Source of the DNA: Annulohypoxylon bovei var. microspora
Lineage: Eukaryota; Ascomycota; Sordariomycetes; Xylariales; Hypoxylaceae
Length of the DNA stretch: 43,324 bases
Direction of reading: 5' to 3'
Assembly (NCBI GenBank): GCA_022836615.1
Contig: MU405417.1
Location: 1-43,324 of the forward strand
In this document: positions 23,151 through 34,396 of the stretch, piece by piece
Layout: every line of letters begins with the position of its first letter
How positions within the stretch are numbered: position 1 is the first letter of the stretch
Program-made: the position numbers and the translations under genes
Notes under the pieces: generated by a model
Database searches by the model: none
Seen by the model: the letters and a program-made list of their open reading frames with translations, nothing else
What the model was told of the DNA's origin: nothing

Positions 23151-23810
23151 GGTTTTTTTTTTTTTTTTGGTTGGCGGAAGGGTGGCTTGGAGGAGTATAG
23201 GTACGTCCCGGTGTTGGTTTGATGGCTAGCACATGGTAGAGAAGGTATGTGAAGAGGTAGGTGACGGTGGTAACTATATAGCAATGCGGTAATTATACAC
23301 GAGTTGGAACCGGGTCGCCGGCACAATGTTCGGAGGATTAAGTAGGGCGTGGATGACGCGAAGATCACGAAGGAGTCGTGATCCGGGGTCGGATCGGCGG
23401 TTCGTGCTGAGTAATGTGGGTAGCTCTAGATGGACTAGTGTCCATTAGCCACAAGGATATATGGATCGCTCAATGGCAAACTGCTTCCTTCCGGGTGGTA
23501 GACTAGGGAACTTGCGATGGGGCAGGGGGTTAAAGTCCGAAGTCTCTCGGGATTTCAGACGTCTCGTGAGCTGTTTTGAGGGAGACGGGTTAATGTAGAA
23601 GCCGCAGCAGACTCATAGACAAAGAACATTGAAGATATACCTAGTCTTATATGCGGGATATATCTCCATCCGCCTGCGAATGAGAATATACCTAGACTCA
23701 GATACCCCTTTTACTAGATGGAACTATCTTAAGAAACATGAGTAGAGTCTAGTTCAAAGCTGGATGGTAAAATACATAAGTTATTGCAAGAATATTCTCT
23801 ATTTCACACT
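23151..23810. other. Intergenic region
   Basis: About 660 bp that hold the promoter of the DJ-1/PfpI gene and the 3' flank of the PL20 lyase gene. A homopolymer T tract (about 23153-23168) abuts the start codon at 23150. Nothing else is supported. Confidence 0.5.
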
Positions 23811-24832
23811 CTATTTACCACCAAAGTAACTCTGGTCGAGGTCGGCCTTGTTCGTACCGATCTGCACCTGGTACACGTAGCTATCTACCTGCACGGTCTC
23901 GCCCCCGTATATCCCGAACTTAGGGTCGCTCTCGCCGGGGTACATGTTGCCGGCCAGGGTCTGGGACTTGGTGGTATCGAAGGTCACGGGCTTACCATCA
24001 AGCCAGAGCTTGGCATGACCACCATTCGCCTTAGCTAGGATCTCTAGACCGACCTTGTACTGCTTCTTCGCCTGGATATCTTGCGACCACTGCACTTTGC
24101 GGCCCTCCTTCCACTTGAAGGTGTGCGAGAAAGCTAGCTTGTTGTTCTTGATCTCGAGGGCGAGAGGGATGTTGGCGCCCCCGTCTTTGTCGTTGTTGGC
24201 CTTGTACTCTTTCCATTGGAAGATGATGAGACCGTTGGGCAATTCCTAAGGTCATATGTTAGTTTACCATTTCCCTTATTTCTCTAGTTGAGAATCTGGG
24301 TAGTTGAATGCTCTCCGCCATGTTTGACATGCTTCGGAGTTAATGTAATGTAGCAAAATATTATTTTGTCTACTAACAGAAGCATCAACATAATAAATGA
24401 GGTATCATAAGTCTAACCTCAAGCTCAAATTGGTAAGATATGAAATACGTAGTCCCCGCCTTTGTCTGGCCCTTCAGAGCATGGTATTCAGCCCTAAAAA
24501 CCCTGTCAGTCGTAATCGGAATAGGGGTTATAGAGTACACGCTTTGAATACCTTCGATCTCCGGCTTTGTGATGGAAGTGTGCAGCTGGTACTTTCTTAG
24601 GGTCCTTATCTAATTTGATGTATAGATCAGGAGTGTTGCCTTTAGGTTTGTCTCCCTTGGCCTGCTCTAGATTGAGAGTGCCGAGCACCTTAGGGTCATT
24701 ACCACGTGCGGCATTGAAGTCAACAAGGAGAGACGACTTTCGAGAAACATGCTTCGCTGGGATCGGTTCACTTTGAGCTAACTGGATGGAAAAAAGTGAA
24801 AGGAAACCGAGAAATAAGTGACGTGACAACAT
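23811..24832 (-). CDS. Secreted polysaccharide lyase family 20 (glucuronan lyase)-like
   Basis: A three-exon gene of 263 aa: exon 1 24552-24832, intron 24494-24551 (58 nt), exon 2 24418-24493, intron 24246-24417 (172 nt), exon 3 23811-24245. It starts with a clear signal peptide (MLSRHLFLGFLSLFSIQLAQ, cleavage near 19-21). Splicing rebuilds family blocks: HFHHKAGDRRAEYHALKG, GTTYFISYQFELE, LIIFQWKEYKANN, IPLALEIKNNKL and NMYPGESDPKFGIYGGE, VDSYVYQVQIGT. These match fungal PL20 beta-jelly-roll lyases, which cleave glucuronan (beta-1,4-polyglucuronate) by beta-elimination outside the cell. Characterised members are of similar size. The product would therefore be an extracellular carbohydrate-degrading enzyme. 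An in-frame upstream extension exists but would mask the signal peptide, so the ATG at 24832 was chosen. The P450 gene lies upstream on the same strand. Confidence 0.88.
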
Positions 24833-25597
24833 CTTGGGTAAGTTGATTATCAGTATCGCTATTGTTATTGGGTTTGTTGGTGTCGCTTTTCTGGAAAATG
24901 AAGTATGGAATTGACAGATATTTATATTAAATGTATCATTATCCTGCAATTGCCCATAGCCTCAGTTTCGAGAGACTACCAAGGTAGGTGATGAGAATTG
25001 AGCTGAGAGACCCCCTTCGAACCGCCCAATCGGGTTTCAGCAGTTCAAGAATGTAAGCAGAATATAATACCAAGATACCTTTTGGTACTGAGATCTACCA
25101 TATTATTATATCTAAATGCTCTAAGCGGCATCTCTCGCAGCATGCTTCTGAATATGGCCTATAGAGCTGTAAACCCGACTGACGTAAGCTATTGTGCGGT
25201 AATCAGCGGTCATATTGGACGTAATAGATTCATCTTAGCTACCTTCATTGCTATTCTTGTAATAATAAAACGGCTCATATACTATTACTCCTTTCGTTTT
25301 CCAAGATGCGACAAGCCTTAATAATATCGTTCTTAACGACTAAGTTTGTGGATATAATAATAATTATTAACATTTCCGTTAAATTGTCCTTGTCGGAGAT
25401 CTCAACAAGCCCCTATTTTTTCTAACTAGGACCTATGTAGGCGATATGTCTGTGAACGGGTTGAATAATGCACGACTCAAAAGAGAATAAAAGGGATAAA
25501 GAAAAACAGCAAACTACCCGAGTTGTAAGAGCCTTATTACTTGAAAAGACAATAAAATGTTAGATTTTCATGTAAAAAAGGCATTGGATCCAATATT
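24833..25597. other. Intergenic region
   Basis: About 765 bp of AT-rich DNA between the PL20 lyase start and the P450 stop. It contains the lyase promoter. Short frames here have no support. Confidence 0.5.
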
Positions 25598-27480
25598 TTA
25601 CATGTTGCTCCTATCTCTGTGCCGTATTTTCACCGGCACTTTGGCAGATGGATACGACACGCCACTGCCGAACCCTTTAAGCGTCGAGTCCCCCTGCACG
25701 TCTTTACCCTCATTCAATATCTCGCAGTCAAACAGGCTTACCATCAGAGCGGTGGTCAGTAATATCTGGCGCTTGGCAAAATGCCGGCCGGGACATTGCC
25801 GCGGCCCGCCGCCGTAAGGGATCCACGATCCTTCAAACTCCTTTATCGAGAATGTTGGAGAAGCAGGATCGTGTGGTGTTTGTGTATTGATACTATGCGC
25901 ACTTTTCGGTGGGGATTTGAGGAATCTTCCGATCCAGAACTGGTCGACGGGATGCTCGTTATTTAGGCCGGTATTCCACGTCTTGGAATCCATGTGTGCA
26001 ACTGTCGTCGGCGTAACAATCACCTTTCGCCGCGGTATGATCCAATCTTTGATATTCATGTCTACCCTGTCTGGCATCCTGATGATATAAAAGTCCATCC
26101 TGAGGCGTAGAGTCTCGGCATAGACGGCTTGGAGGATTGGTAGGCGAAGCAATTGGTCTATATGGAACCGGATGCGGCCGTCTGCACCTGTAAATGCACA
26201 GGCATCAACCTCGACCCGTATGCTAGCGAGTAGCTCGGGGTCTCGGAATATCTCAAAGATGGCCCAAGACGCAGAAGTGATGGAATTTCTTGCTCTATAA
26301 TATGAAGAAATTAGCTACAAGTAGTCTAAAACCAGGGGTGAAACCACTAGGTATAACTTACGCCCATATCGCTCCAAAATCTTGGGATGCAATAGCATCG
26401 TAGTCGTAACCGTCCATTTCGAGAAACATGTCTTGTCTCTCCCGGAAGAAGCTGCTCCCCCAGAATGGGTCATCGCCATCAGCACCAACCGCCGATTCAT
26501 CGTAGTGGTGTCTTGCGTGCTGCTGCCAAGCTTTAACGGCATCTAGCACCCTCTTCCGAACTGCGTAGGCCCTTGGGGCGAGAAACCAAGGAACACCTGT
26601 GAGCGAGATAAGCCGAAGCACGTTTCTATAGGTATATTTCACAGCGCCGTACCTTGAAGATAAGTTTGCAAGTTGCGATCGAAATCCCAGTAGTCCTGCA
26701 GGAAATGCGGGTTCAAGCGCAAGAGGTATGGGCCGCAGAGAGCATTCAGGATTGAGACGGTGGCCTCGTCTCCGACGACATCCATGAGGTCGGCACGATA
26801 ATCCCAGTCGGAGCCAATGCGATCATACAAACCATACAACTGCTGCGTGATGTTGTCTGTGAACCTGTTCCAAAAGGGCAAAAGCCCCTTTCCTTCCAGA
26901 AATCGGATCAAGGTCTGGTAATTGCGGTAGTCAATGCGATTGCGGGCCTCTACTGTACTGCCCTCGTGAGGCACAGGGCCGCCGCCAGAGTCGTCCCTGT
27001 CATATAGACTCAGTGCCTTGGATGATAAGCCGAAAGCGTACCCAAGAGCGAATTTGACGAAGGGGATTGACGTGCACGCCCAGGAATTCCTGAAGAAAGC
27101 CTTAACATTCTCGGGTCCCCAGATGACATAGAACTCTTGCGTAAGGATCTTGACCCGAACTGGGTGCGCGCTCTGGAAAAAGTTGCTAAGTATGGAGGTC
27201 AGTATAACAAGTCGGTGGCATCAATTAACAGGCCATTGCGGTCTGCTTACTTTGGGTTCAAGACAAAGGCTCTCGGGTTCCACAGATACGCTACCGGTAG
27301 ACTTCCTAATAATGGGAAAATGTAGGGGAAGGTCGAGGGGGCACCTTTAGCATCGTCACGCTTCTCGTACACCATAAACTTGTCACGCCGGGCAGCATAT
27401 CGAAACCATAGTGCAGCGATTAGAAGCAGAGCAGCAGCCCCTAGGTTGGCTCCGTGTAGTGAAACAAGATTAAAAAACAT
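25598..27480 (-). CDS. Cytochrome P450 (CYP7/CYP8-like fungal P450)
   Basis: A four-exon gene of 564 aa: exons 27251-27480, 26653-27185, 26362-26596 and 25598-26294; introns of 65, 56 and 67 nt with matching phases. An N-terminal membrane anchor (about residues 9-27, GAAALLLIAALWF) and basic linker place it in the ER. The K-helix ExxR is AETLR (Glu393, Arg396), a WIGRF motif stands for the PERF region, and the haem loop is YGGGPRQCPGR with Cys500 as the haem ligand. The GGGPRxCPGR form of the loop and the length resemble fungal P450s annotated as 7-alpha-hydroxylase or prostacyclin-synthase-like (CYP7/CYP8 clan). The substrate is unknown. It is divergent from an SDR gene with about 270 bp between, a common arrangement for co-regulated oxidation steps. 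No broken residues were seen. Confidence 0.92.
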
Positions 27481-27752
27481 GGCCTCCGCCGAGTTCTCTG
27501 TACTTTGATCTGGGGGAAGAAAGAGAACTAGAGGTCAAAGTAGTAGAAATTAGATAGGTAATATGGTATCAGGGCAGTTGGTCCGTGTCTAGGCGCCTTG
27601 CTCTCATTTGCTAAGGGAGGGAGGGCATTTGTCCAATAAGGATGTTTCGGAATATCAAGCCTGCTAACCCAGGTAAACCCCAGTAACAATTTATTTTATT
27701 TTTACATGCGTTCCGTACCTAGTTACGATCAAGTTGTGCGACCGGAAGAAAG
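27481..27752. promoter_or_regulatory. Divergent promoter between P450 and SDR
   Basis: A 272-bp spacer from which the P450 (minus) and SDR (plus) genes are read in opposite directions. A CCAAT box lies at 27633-27637 and an AT-rich TATA-like stretch (TTTATTTTATTTTTAC) near 27690-27705 faces the SDR. Shared regulation is inferred from the arrangement only. Confidence 0.5.
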
Positions 27753-28747
27753 ATGGGGAAAAGGGGGCCACCGTGGTTTTCATAAGTGGTGTGAGTCGCG
27801 GTACGTGCATTATCTCAACTTCTTCTCTTCGCCATCATTGCCCAGTACTAGTACTTATCATTATCCTCTCAGGCATAGGGAATGGCTTTGCCAAAGCCTA
27901 TCTTTCAAGGCCGCAACACATCGTCATCGGCAGTATTCGCGAAAGCGCCTCCTCAGCCCCAGGTGTTGAGGAGCTGAAGGCTTTTCCCGCAGCCGATGGG
28001 TCCAAGCTGCTGCTGGTCACGATCGAAAGCACCTCACCAACCGACCCACAGCAGGCTTTTCAGGTGGTGAAGTCTGAGGGAATCGAGCACTTGGACATTG
28101 TCATCGCGAATGCAGGCGGGAGCCCACTTCCAACCACGCCACTTGACAGAGTTACTGCTGAAGAGATGACGACCATGTATCAGGTCAACGCTGTAGGCCC
28201 TCTCATGCTATTCCAGGCATGTCGTCCCCTGCTGCAGAAGGCTTCAACACCGAAATGGGTGTCTATCTCAACGGGAGGCGGCTCTATTACTCTCATGGGG
28301 AAAATTCGGTCCTGGGATGGCGCCTCCTATGCTGCAGCGAAGGCTGCTTTAAATTGGCTTACCCGGTTAGCACCTATTTTCAACATATTCTCTGTCATGC
28401 TGATTGGTCTGGTTGGCAGTGCAATCCATTTCACGAATGAATGGCTCGTCGCCGTGGCGCTCAATCCAGGGTAAGAAGTGATCCGTCATACAAATCGCCA
28501 ACCGTCCTAACTGAATCCTGTCAAGATTGGTCCAAACCGAACCAGGGAATTGGATTGCCAAGGAGTGGGGTTTGGGGAAAGCCACATATACCATCGAGGA
28601 GAGCGTGGAGGGTATGATGAAAATAGTTAGTTGTATGGACTTCACATCTCCTGCCTTGCTGACCGTCCGGTGTAGATTGATAGAGCGACCCGAGATGAAG
28701 CGTCCGGTGAGTTTTTTAACTTGAAGAATGACAAGCTTCCTTGGTAA
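27753..28747 (+). CDS. Short-chain dehydrogenase/reductase, nor-1-like, start region frameshifted
   Basis: A five-exon SDR of about 254 aa: exons 27753-27800, 27873-28365, 28420-28470, 28526-28625 and 28676-28747; introns 72, 54, 55 and 50 nt (the first two are multiples of three, so the frame runs through them). Removing the introns rebuilds FISGVSRGIGNGFAKAYL, the NAD(P) motif, then VIANAGGSP, SISTGG, catalytic SYAAAKAALNW, and VALNPGLVQTEPGNW. It ends at NLKNDKLPW. The nearest ATG (27753) lies in another frame: one extra base in the G5 run at 27763-27767 would connect it. No in-frame ATG exists further upstream before a stop. This is either a sequence error or a start-damaging mutation. 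The substrate is unknown; its partner across the promoter is the P450, suggesting consecutive oxidation and reduction. Confidence 0.8.
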
Positions 28748-29811
28748 GTGCCACGACGCGGGACAATGATAAAAAGGGGGCCACCAGCTACCTTACACGC
28801 CACTCCCCAGCCACTTCAGCTGCATGATGGTACCTAAGCCACTGTTAAGAATGCCACCAAAGATATTAGTAATCCAGTTTCTCGATCGTGTAATCGTGTA
28901 ACCTACGATTTTTTCAATCAATCAACATTTTCAACCATCTAAAATCATCAGTATTGCAACAACAACAACAACCGTTGCATCCATCTAGTGATAAACCCAC
29001 TTTCATGTGACAGTGGGAGATATCCCTTCGACTAACAGTCGCCCCCAAAGGTATGCAGTTGGTGCACGTTTAAGACAGCCGCATAAAACTGGATCATGTG
29101 AGGGATGTAGCTAAGGGGTTATGGTTGGTTGTTGGTCTTATATTGATATATTAATCCGTCAATTATACGCTGGTAATGTAAGGCTTCGCGCTGTTTTATG
29201 TCGAAGTTGAATGTTAACTGGTGTGTCATCTGCCAGAATCGTAGTCCTTCGGGGCTACCAGTTTGAGGTACTTGTCAGATATAAGATAAGATTATGATTT
29301 CATAATTAATACCTTCCTTTTGGTCTAGTGGTTTATCCGACAGTACTACCTATGCAAATGGCGTCAAGATAAATGAAGCATGTGCTAATGCTACTGTATT
29401 GCACTGTGGTCTAAACTATCCCTTTGACTGCCTATCTAGGTGACTTACACGTATTATAGATGGCGGTGGAGGCTAATTAGGTAATAAGGGGATAGATCAA
29501 AACACAGTCTAATACAGTGGCATTACCTAGCACATGCTTCGTTTATTTTGACGCCCTTCTGCTATATAGGTAGATACATGTACCAATGTAGGTAAGATCC
29601 TGATGTATATCCGGGGAGTTTCTATAGTATTAAGTTATATATCTAACGTCTTTTAGGTCCTTCCACTTATCATCCCCCAAGTCGTCACCTTCACAAAGCA
29701 GTTTCTCCTACATATACTAGTTAGTCCTTTAGCTTCTAGCCCTAAATATCTCCTCCCAACTTGACACTACAGCCTCCATTTCTCAATTTCCCCTATCTCG
29801 GTCCACAAAAC
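28748..29811. other. Intergenic region
   Basis: About 1.06 kb between two plus-strand SDR genes. It holds a short CAACAACAACAACAA run near 28957-28971 and AT-rich DNA upstream of the next gene. No gene is supported. Confidence 0.5.
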
Positions 29812-30879
29812 ATGATTGGCACTGTAATACTTACTGGTGCTAACGGTTCGGCTGGCCTTCATGCTTCCGAGCATCTTTTGAAGACATACCCACTGTATAC
29901 AGCTGTGCTTGTCGTCAGGAGTGCCGCTGATACGGATGTCAATACCAACACCTTGCGTGGCATCATATCTCGATATCCCAAGACTCAAGTCAAGGGCTTC
30001 TATCTATGAGCTCGACCTAGCTGACCTTACCGCCGTGCATAAATTCGCTACCACCATTTCCGACGGCATTGCTAGCGGCCAGTATCCAACTATCAAATCC
30101 ATCATATGTAATGCGGCTTACTGGAATCTTGTTGACGACCCGGAGACTACTATCGATGGTTTTGATAAGTCGATCCAGATTGGACATATTGCCCACGTAG
30201 CCCTCATCTTACGCCTCTTGGGCCACTTTAGTCCCGATGGCGGCCGGGTCGAGCTTATCTCAAGCGTCGCACACTATCGCAAGAAAACCGCGATGTCGCC
30301 ATATCTTCCTGAAATACCTGGCGATCTTGACCTTCTTATCCACCCACTCCCCGATGCTGACAAGCAGGGACGTGGTTTCCAGAGATATAGCACTTTGAAG
30401 CTGGTCATCACGACCTGGTTGTACCCTCTCAACGAGTACCTACAAAAGGTAAGATGTCCTAAGCGCCTTTTCTCTCTCGTTAGCTGACATGCCAACCATT
30501 CACAAAGGACCCCAAACTTGCCAAAATCACGGCCGTGGCCCAAAATCCAGGTAACCTTGGCGACTCACGCGTCTTCCGAACTAATACCCCAAATTCTATC
30601 AAGTACATGCAGAAGTTTATCGCGAACCCCCTAATGCCCTTGATTAACCGCTTCGTCGACCCAACCTTTCGTCCTTCATCTGAGGCCGGTGTAGACATCA
30701 TAGACCTCGGGGTCGGCATGGCTGATGACGGAGACCGCGGCTACTATACTCTTCTTAAGAAGGATGAGCCGGATCCGTCGGTGCTGGACAAGGAGAAGCA
30801 GCGCTTGATATGGGTGAAAAGTGCCGAGTGGGCTAAAATAAATAAGGAAAATACAGCGCTCAATGCCGCCTTTGAGTAA
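29812..30879 (+). CDS. Short-chain dehydrogenase (retinol-dehydrogenase-like), with a frameshift
   Basis: The coding sequence starts at ATG 29812 with an SDR cofactor motif (VILTGANGSAGLHASEHLL). It runs to about 29993, where one extra G in GGG (29994-29996) breaks the frame; the next frame continues in register with the family (SIYELDLADLTAVHKFA, then IICNAAYW). The catalytic motif is RYSTLKLV (Tyr-x3-Lys). A 59-nt intron (30449-30507) precedes the last exon 30508-30879 (AQNPGNLGDSRVF; end LNAAFE). Without the extra base the product would be about 335 aa, normal for light-induced or retinol-dehydrogenase-like fungal SDRs. No intron with GT-AG ends can replace the frameshift. It may be a recent pseudogene or a sequencing indel. 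It is not closely similar to the SDR just upstream. Confidence 0.75.
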
Positions 30880-31214
30880 TTTTGTATATTACCTATGGTG
30901 ACTCTTTCTTTACGTGGGAACCTACATTTATCTTCGTCATAAAAGGCTATGTACCTAGGTTACGCAGCTAATTACGAACAGGCAATGGGGTCTCGCGATT
31001 TACATCAACTCGATGAATCACAATATCGACATATAAATTCGATCCGATTATTGGGCGTAATATGTCGATAAAATATTTTAGCCAAGTAGATACCTATCTA
31101 ACCTTGGGATAGATAACCTAGCCAGGCCTAAAGAGATCTCCCGAAAGTATGATAGAGGTATCCAACTTCATATTTAACTAGAAAACTTTGCAATGTATCT
31201 AGGTAGGAAGGAAG

Positions 31215-31221
31215 AAAAAAA
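31215..31221 (-). terminator. Pol III T-run terminator of the tRNA gene
   Basis: Seven consecutive T on the minus strand, six bases past the tRNA 3' end, as expected for RNA polymerase III termination. Confidence 0.75.
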
Positions 31222-31226
31222 GATAT

Positions 31227-31316
31227 CACCTGCACCGGGGATCGAACCCGGGTTCCCGGCTTACTCTAGCTATTGAAAGTCGGAGTCCGGTGAGTTAACC
31301 ACTACTCCATGCAGGC
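31227..31316 (-). tRNA. tRNA, probably Arg (anticodon CCG), with an intron
   Basis: On the minus strand a cloverleaf can be drawn. Acceptor GCCTGCA pairs with TGCAGGT (one G-U), D stem GAGT/ACTC has loop AGTGGTTA, and the T arm is CCGGG-TTCGATC-CCCGG with a perfect B box. The anticodon arm begins CCGGA then loop CTCCGA, giving anticodon CCG (Arg), followed by an intron of about 18 nt and a 3' strand GCCGG; the A31-G39 pair is mismatched. The CCG reading depends on intron placement. A TTTC string in the intron could mislead to Glu. The discriminator is G; CCA is not encoded, as normal. Confidence 0.8.
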
Positions 31317-32092
31317 CTGAATTGTGCTAATGATCATGTTGTTTTAACCTTGAAGCCCACTGAGCTATTTAAAACAAACTTGAGTCATCGTAAGACGAAT
31401 CCAGCTCATAACTCGACTCGCCTGACCGGTACGGGGCTCATAATGGTATTGTACCTTTGGAACCAGGTCACTCGTGTATGGTACACTAATCTGCTAGGAA
31501 AGAGCAACTTGGCGGTAAACTGTAGCCTATATAAGTGCCATTATGAAACTAACTCATACAAGACTTAAGCTGAGGCTCCTATCACATCTTAAAGTGCCTA
31601 GTTAGTTCTTGCCAGAAAAGATATATGTAGGTACCTCTTATGTACACGTTACTTATGATTGCTTCTTGTCAGTTATGAGCTGTAAATTCTTTTCACATTC
31701 ACAACTTTAGATACAAAGGAGGAGACTAACCTTAGGTTAGGAAATCACGTCGTATGCCCCTCATAAAAGAAAGGACAAAGATTCCTCAAATATCCATCTC
31801 ATCAACTCCTATTTCCTTTGTCTTTGTTTCTCTATGTGAAAGCAAGTGTACGAAACAATATACTTGCAGTTCTTAATCAGGGGGTCTCTATTCGTCGTGA
31901 CTTGTCTATAGCTAGATGTATAACTCGCTCTAACATTAGGTAGACTCATAATTTTTTACAAAAGTCTTTATATTGAGAAACACATAAATTGTTGACAAAT
32001 TTCGGTGCTAGGTGCGGAGAAGTTGATACCTCTATAGCAAGTAAACTATCAGATTTGTCTCTCAACTAATCTTTCTAAAGTAAGCCAAGGTC
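31317..32092. other. Intergenic region
   Basis: About 780 bp with no supported gene. It includes the upstream region of the acetyltransferase gene. Confidence 0.5.
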
Positions 32093-32800
32093 ATGTCTTC
32101 AATGATTGCTGGCCCTGCATTACTGCCCCGGCGCCCAAGCAAAATTGTTGTAGCCTTTGATCCAAACGACGACGAGCTACGAGAAGTACGTACTACATGC
32201 GCCAAAGCCTGTGCCGAATATAACACCACCGACGAAACAGCGAGTTCTTTAGAAAGGGGTAACAAGTTCAAGAACATCCTCTCGCGTAGTGCTCTACACC
32301 ACGCGGCGCCAACGAAGGTCCAGACGCCATTTTATATGGAGTATGGTCTGCGCGTATTCATACACGAGACCGCATTCATTGATCGTGACTGTAAGATCGT
32401 CGATACGCCCGTTGCCGACATCAAGATCGGAAAGTACGCAAGCATAGGGCCGAACGTCTCTATTGTGTCTGCCGCACCCCCTCCTACACGAATCAACATC
32501 GAAAACTTAGCTAGGGGACGACGTGAGCTCACGGGTGAACCAGTCACTATTGGTAACGGTGCTTGGATTGGTGCCTCGGTGGTTATCGGTCCCGGCGTCA
32601 CCATCGGAGAGGGAGCCATGGTATCAGCGGGAGCGGTAGTGTTAGACAATGTTCCCGCTTATGCTGAAGTCCGCGGAAATCCAGCGAAGGTCGTTGATAT
32701 AGGAGAAGCTAGACAGGTATCAGAAGAGACTGAGCACAGTCACACAAGGTTTGTTTACTACGAGGTAAATAGCCTGACATATGCTGACTTGCTGTCATAG
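32093..32800 (+). CDS. Maltose/NodL-type hexapeptide-repeat acetyltransferase
   Basis: A single-exon frame of 235 aa. Residues about 23-75 resemble the Mac (maltose acetyltransferase) N-terminal domain, (RTTCAKACAEYN). Then comes a left-handed beta-helix built of hexapeptide repeats (ADIKIGKYASIGPNVSIV; GAWIGASVVIGPGVTIGEGA; VSAGAVVLDNVPAYAEVRGN, PAKVV). Family members transfer acetyl from acetyl-CoA to sugar hydroxyls in the cytosol. The family usually has an active-site His in a THPxD-like segment after the first coil; here that segment reads SAAPPPTRIN, without His. A C-terminal extension of about 30 residues (EARQVSEETEHSHTR onward) is unlike the rest and could be an unspliced end. It stands alone on the plus strand between the tRNA and the repeat block. 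Confidence 0.88.
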   Translation: MSSMIAGPALLPRRPSKIVVAFDPNDDELREVRTTCAKACAEYNTTDETASSLERGNKFKNILSRSALHHAAPTKVQTPFYMEYGLRVFIHETAFIDRDCKIVDTPVADIKIGKYASIGPNVSIVSAAPPPTRINIENLARGRRELTGEPVTIGNGAWIGASVVIGPGVTIGEGAMVSAGAVVLDNVPAYAEVRGNPAKVVDIGEARQVSEETEHSHTRFVYYEVNSLTYADLLS

Positions 32801-33159
32801 ACCTTTTTAAGCCGTATCCAATTTCTATCCTACTGTCATCCCTGTTATTTATTAAGGAATTGACATTTGCATACCTAGGTAGATAATGTTTAGTGGAGTA
32901 CTGGAGATTCTGGATTAGATGATAAATATATCTAGGTTGATAGAAATACGCGGAAAATCAAGTATCAAGTACCTAGTTCTAAGGAAAATCACTAACAGCG
33001 GTGCAAACAACTCTGTTGAATACCTATGTAAAATCCATTTATCGCTTATGGTATTTTAAGAAAGCAAAACTACGTATACATAAAATGCTCGTCGACTAGG
33101 TCGGACCACCTCTCGGAGTTTAGCTCGGACCACCTCCTAGGGTCCGAGCTAGCTCCGAA

Positions 33160-33678
33160 AATGATTAAGTATTAAATAAATTCATAGCGCCACGGATATA
33201 ATTATCATATAATTAAACTTTATATCATTCGAAAGCTAATTTTTCAACGGATTTAATGAACTAAGTTGCACGATATTTAGATAGTTATTCGTAAAGTTAC
33301 TTTTAAATATAATTTTAAAGAAAATATATAAATAAAACGTAGTGTTAAAAATAAGTTTTAAACTTAGAATTTAATTTATAAATTACATATTTATAATGAT
33401 AATTTTTTGAATTTTTATTATTATTTGTTAATTTTTTATTTAAATTATTAAAATTTTTAAAAATTAATTTATACAACGTTTAATTAATTATAAAATAAAT
33501 AATAAAAATATATATTTTAATTTAAAATTTAAAACTTATTTATTAAACCGTATATTTATAAAATAATTCCTTTTAAATTTATTTTATTATATATAAAGCT
33601 TATTATAATTAAATAAAATTTCTAATAATTAAAATTTAATTTATATGAATTTTGAAAATTAAAAAACCTTTTATTATT
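33160..33678. other. Extremely AT-rich, RIP-like stretch
   Basis: About 520 bp consisting almost wholly of A and T with stops in all frames. This is typical of repeat-induced point mutation of an old transposon in Pezizomycotina, though mutation bias alone could also give it. The original element is unrecognisable. Confidence 0.7.
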
Positions 33679-34351
33679 GAGATTTGCTATTTCAATAGTA
33701 TTGCATTCAATAGTATTCCCGCCGGAACGGAGCCGGCTTCTCTGATTGGTTGAAATCCTTATCGATAAGCACAGACCAGGTATGAAGGTACCTCAACACA
33801 CATACAAATTTGTATGCATCTTGTTGTACCGGTCCCCGTAGGACCAGATCGTATGATATCTCATGTTTACACCTGAATAACTTTCCCAACAGCCACTTAA
33901 TTCTAGGATAATTAGGTTCACTCGAGAGCTATTTCAAATTCTGATTGATTGAACCAGGTTGCATCATGTACAAACAATTATTGGTATAGTTATACCATGG
34001 ATTATAAAAGGTATGAAAGGTACCGGAGCCTTTCGGGGGTATCACGTGCGACCGGTCCGGAGCAACAACATCGGGAGCCGCGATTCAACAGCTTATTGAG
34101 GACGATCTATTGGGTGCAACCTGTTGAAGCTTGGATCATTAGAATCGCCAAATTGAGGGCTTTTGAAATACCAAATTATAATAAGATGCATGCCGTAAAG
34201 GGAAAGTTATTCGAGTTGAGGCTGTGAGACCACCTTGTATCGTCTTTTGGTGGTTGTATGGCTTATCGATAAGGTTTTCAACCAATCAGAAACGCCCCTT
34301 CTTAAAAAGAGGGGTACTATTGAATGCAATACTATTGAAATAGCAAATCTC
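33679..34351. mobile_element. hAT-like non-autonomous fold-back element, copy 1
   Basis: A 673-bp element. The termini are inverted repeats beginning GAGATTTGCTATTTCAATAG, identical for about 37 bp at both ends; the similarity continues, with gaps, to a CTTATCGATAAG box about 85 bp inside each end. It is flanked on both sides by the identical 8-bp TTATTATT (33671-33678, 34352-34359), the target-site duplication length of hAT transposons. No transposase frame is present. The interior shows further weaker inverted pairing, so a transcript would fold back. It contains ATCACGTGCGACCGG at 34041-34055. Confidence 0.88.
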
Positions 34352-34396
34352 TTATTATTTATTAAAACTTTATTATTTTATTACTTTAACTTAATA

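Noticed and set aside
22717..23232. Long overlapping frames on both strands within the DJ-1/PfpI gene
   Set aside because: Arg/Pro/Ala-rich shadows caused by high GC content of the real exon.
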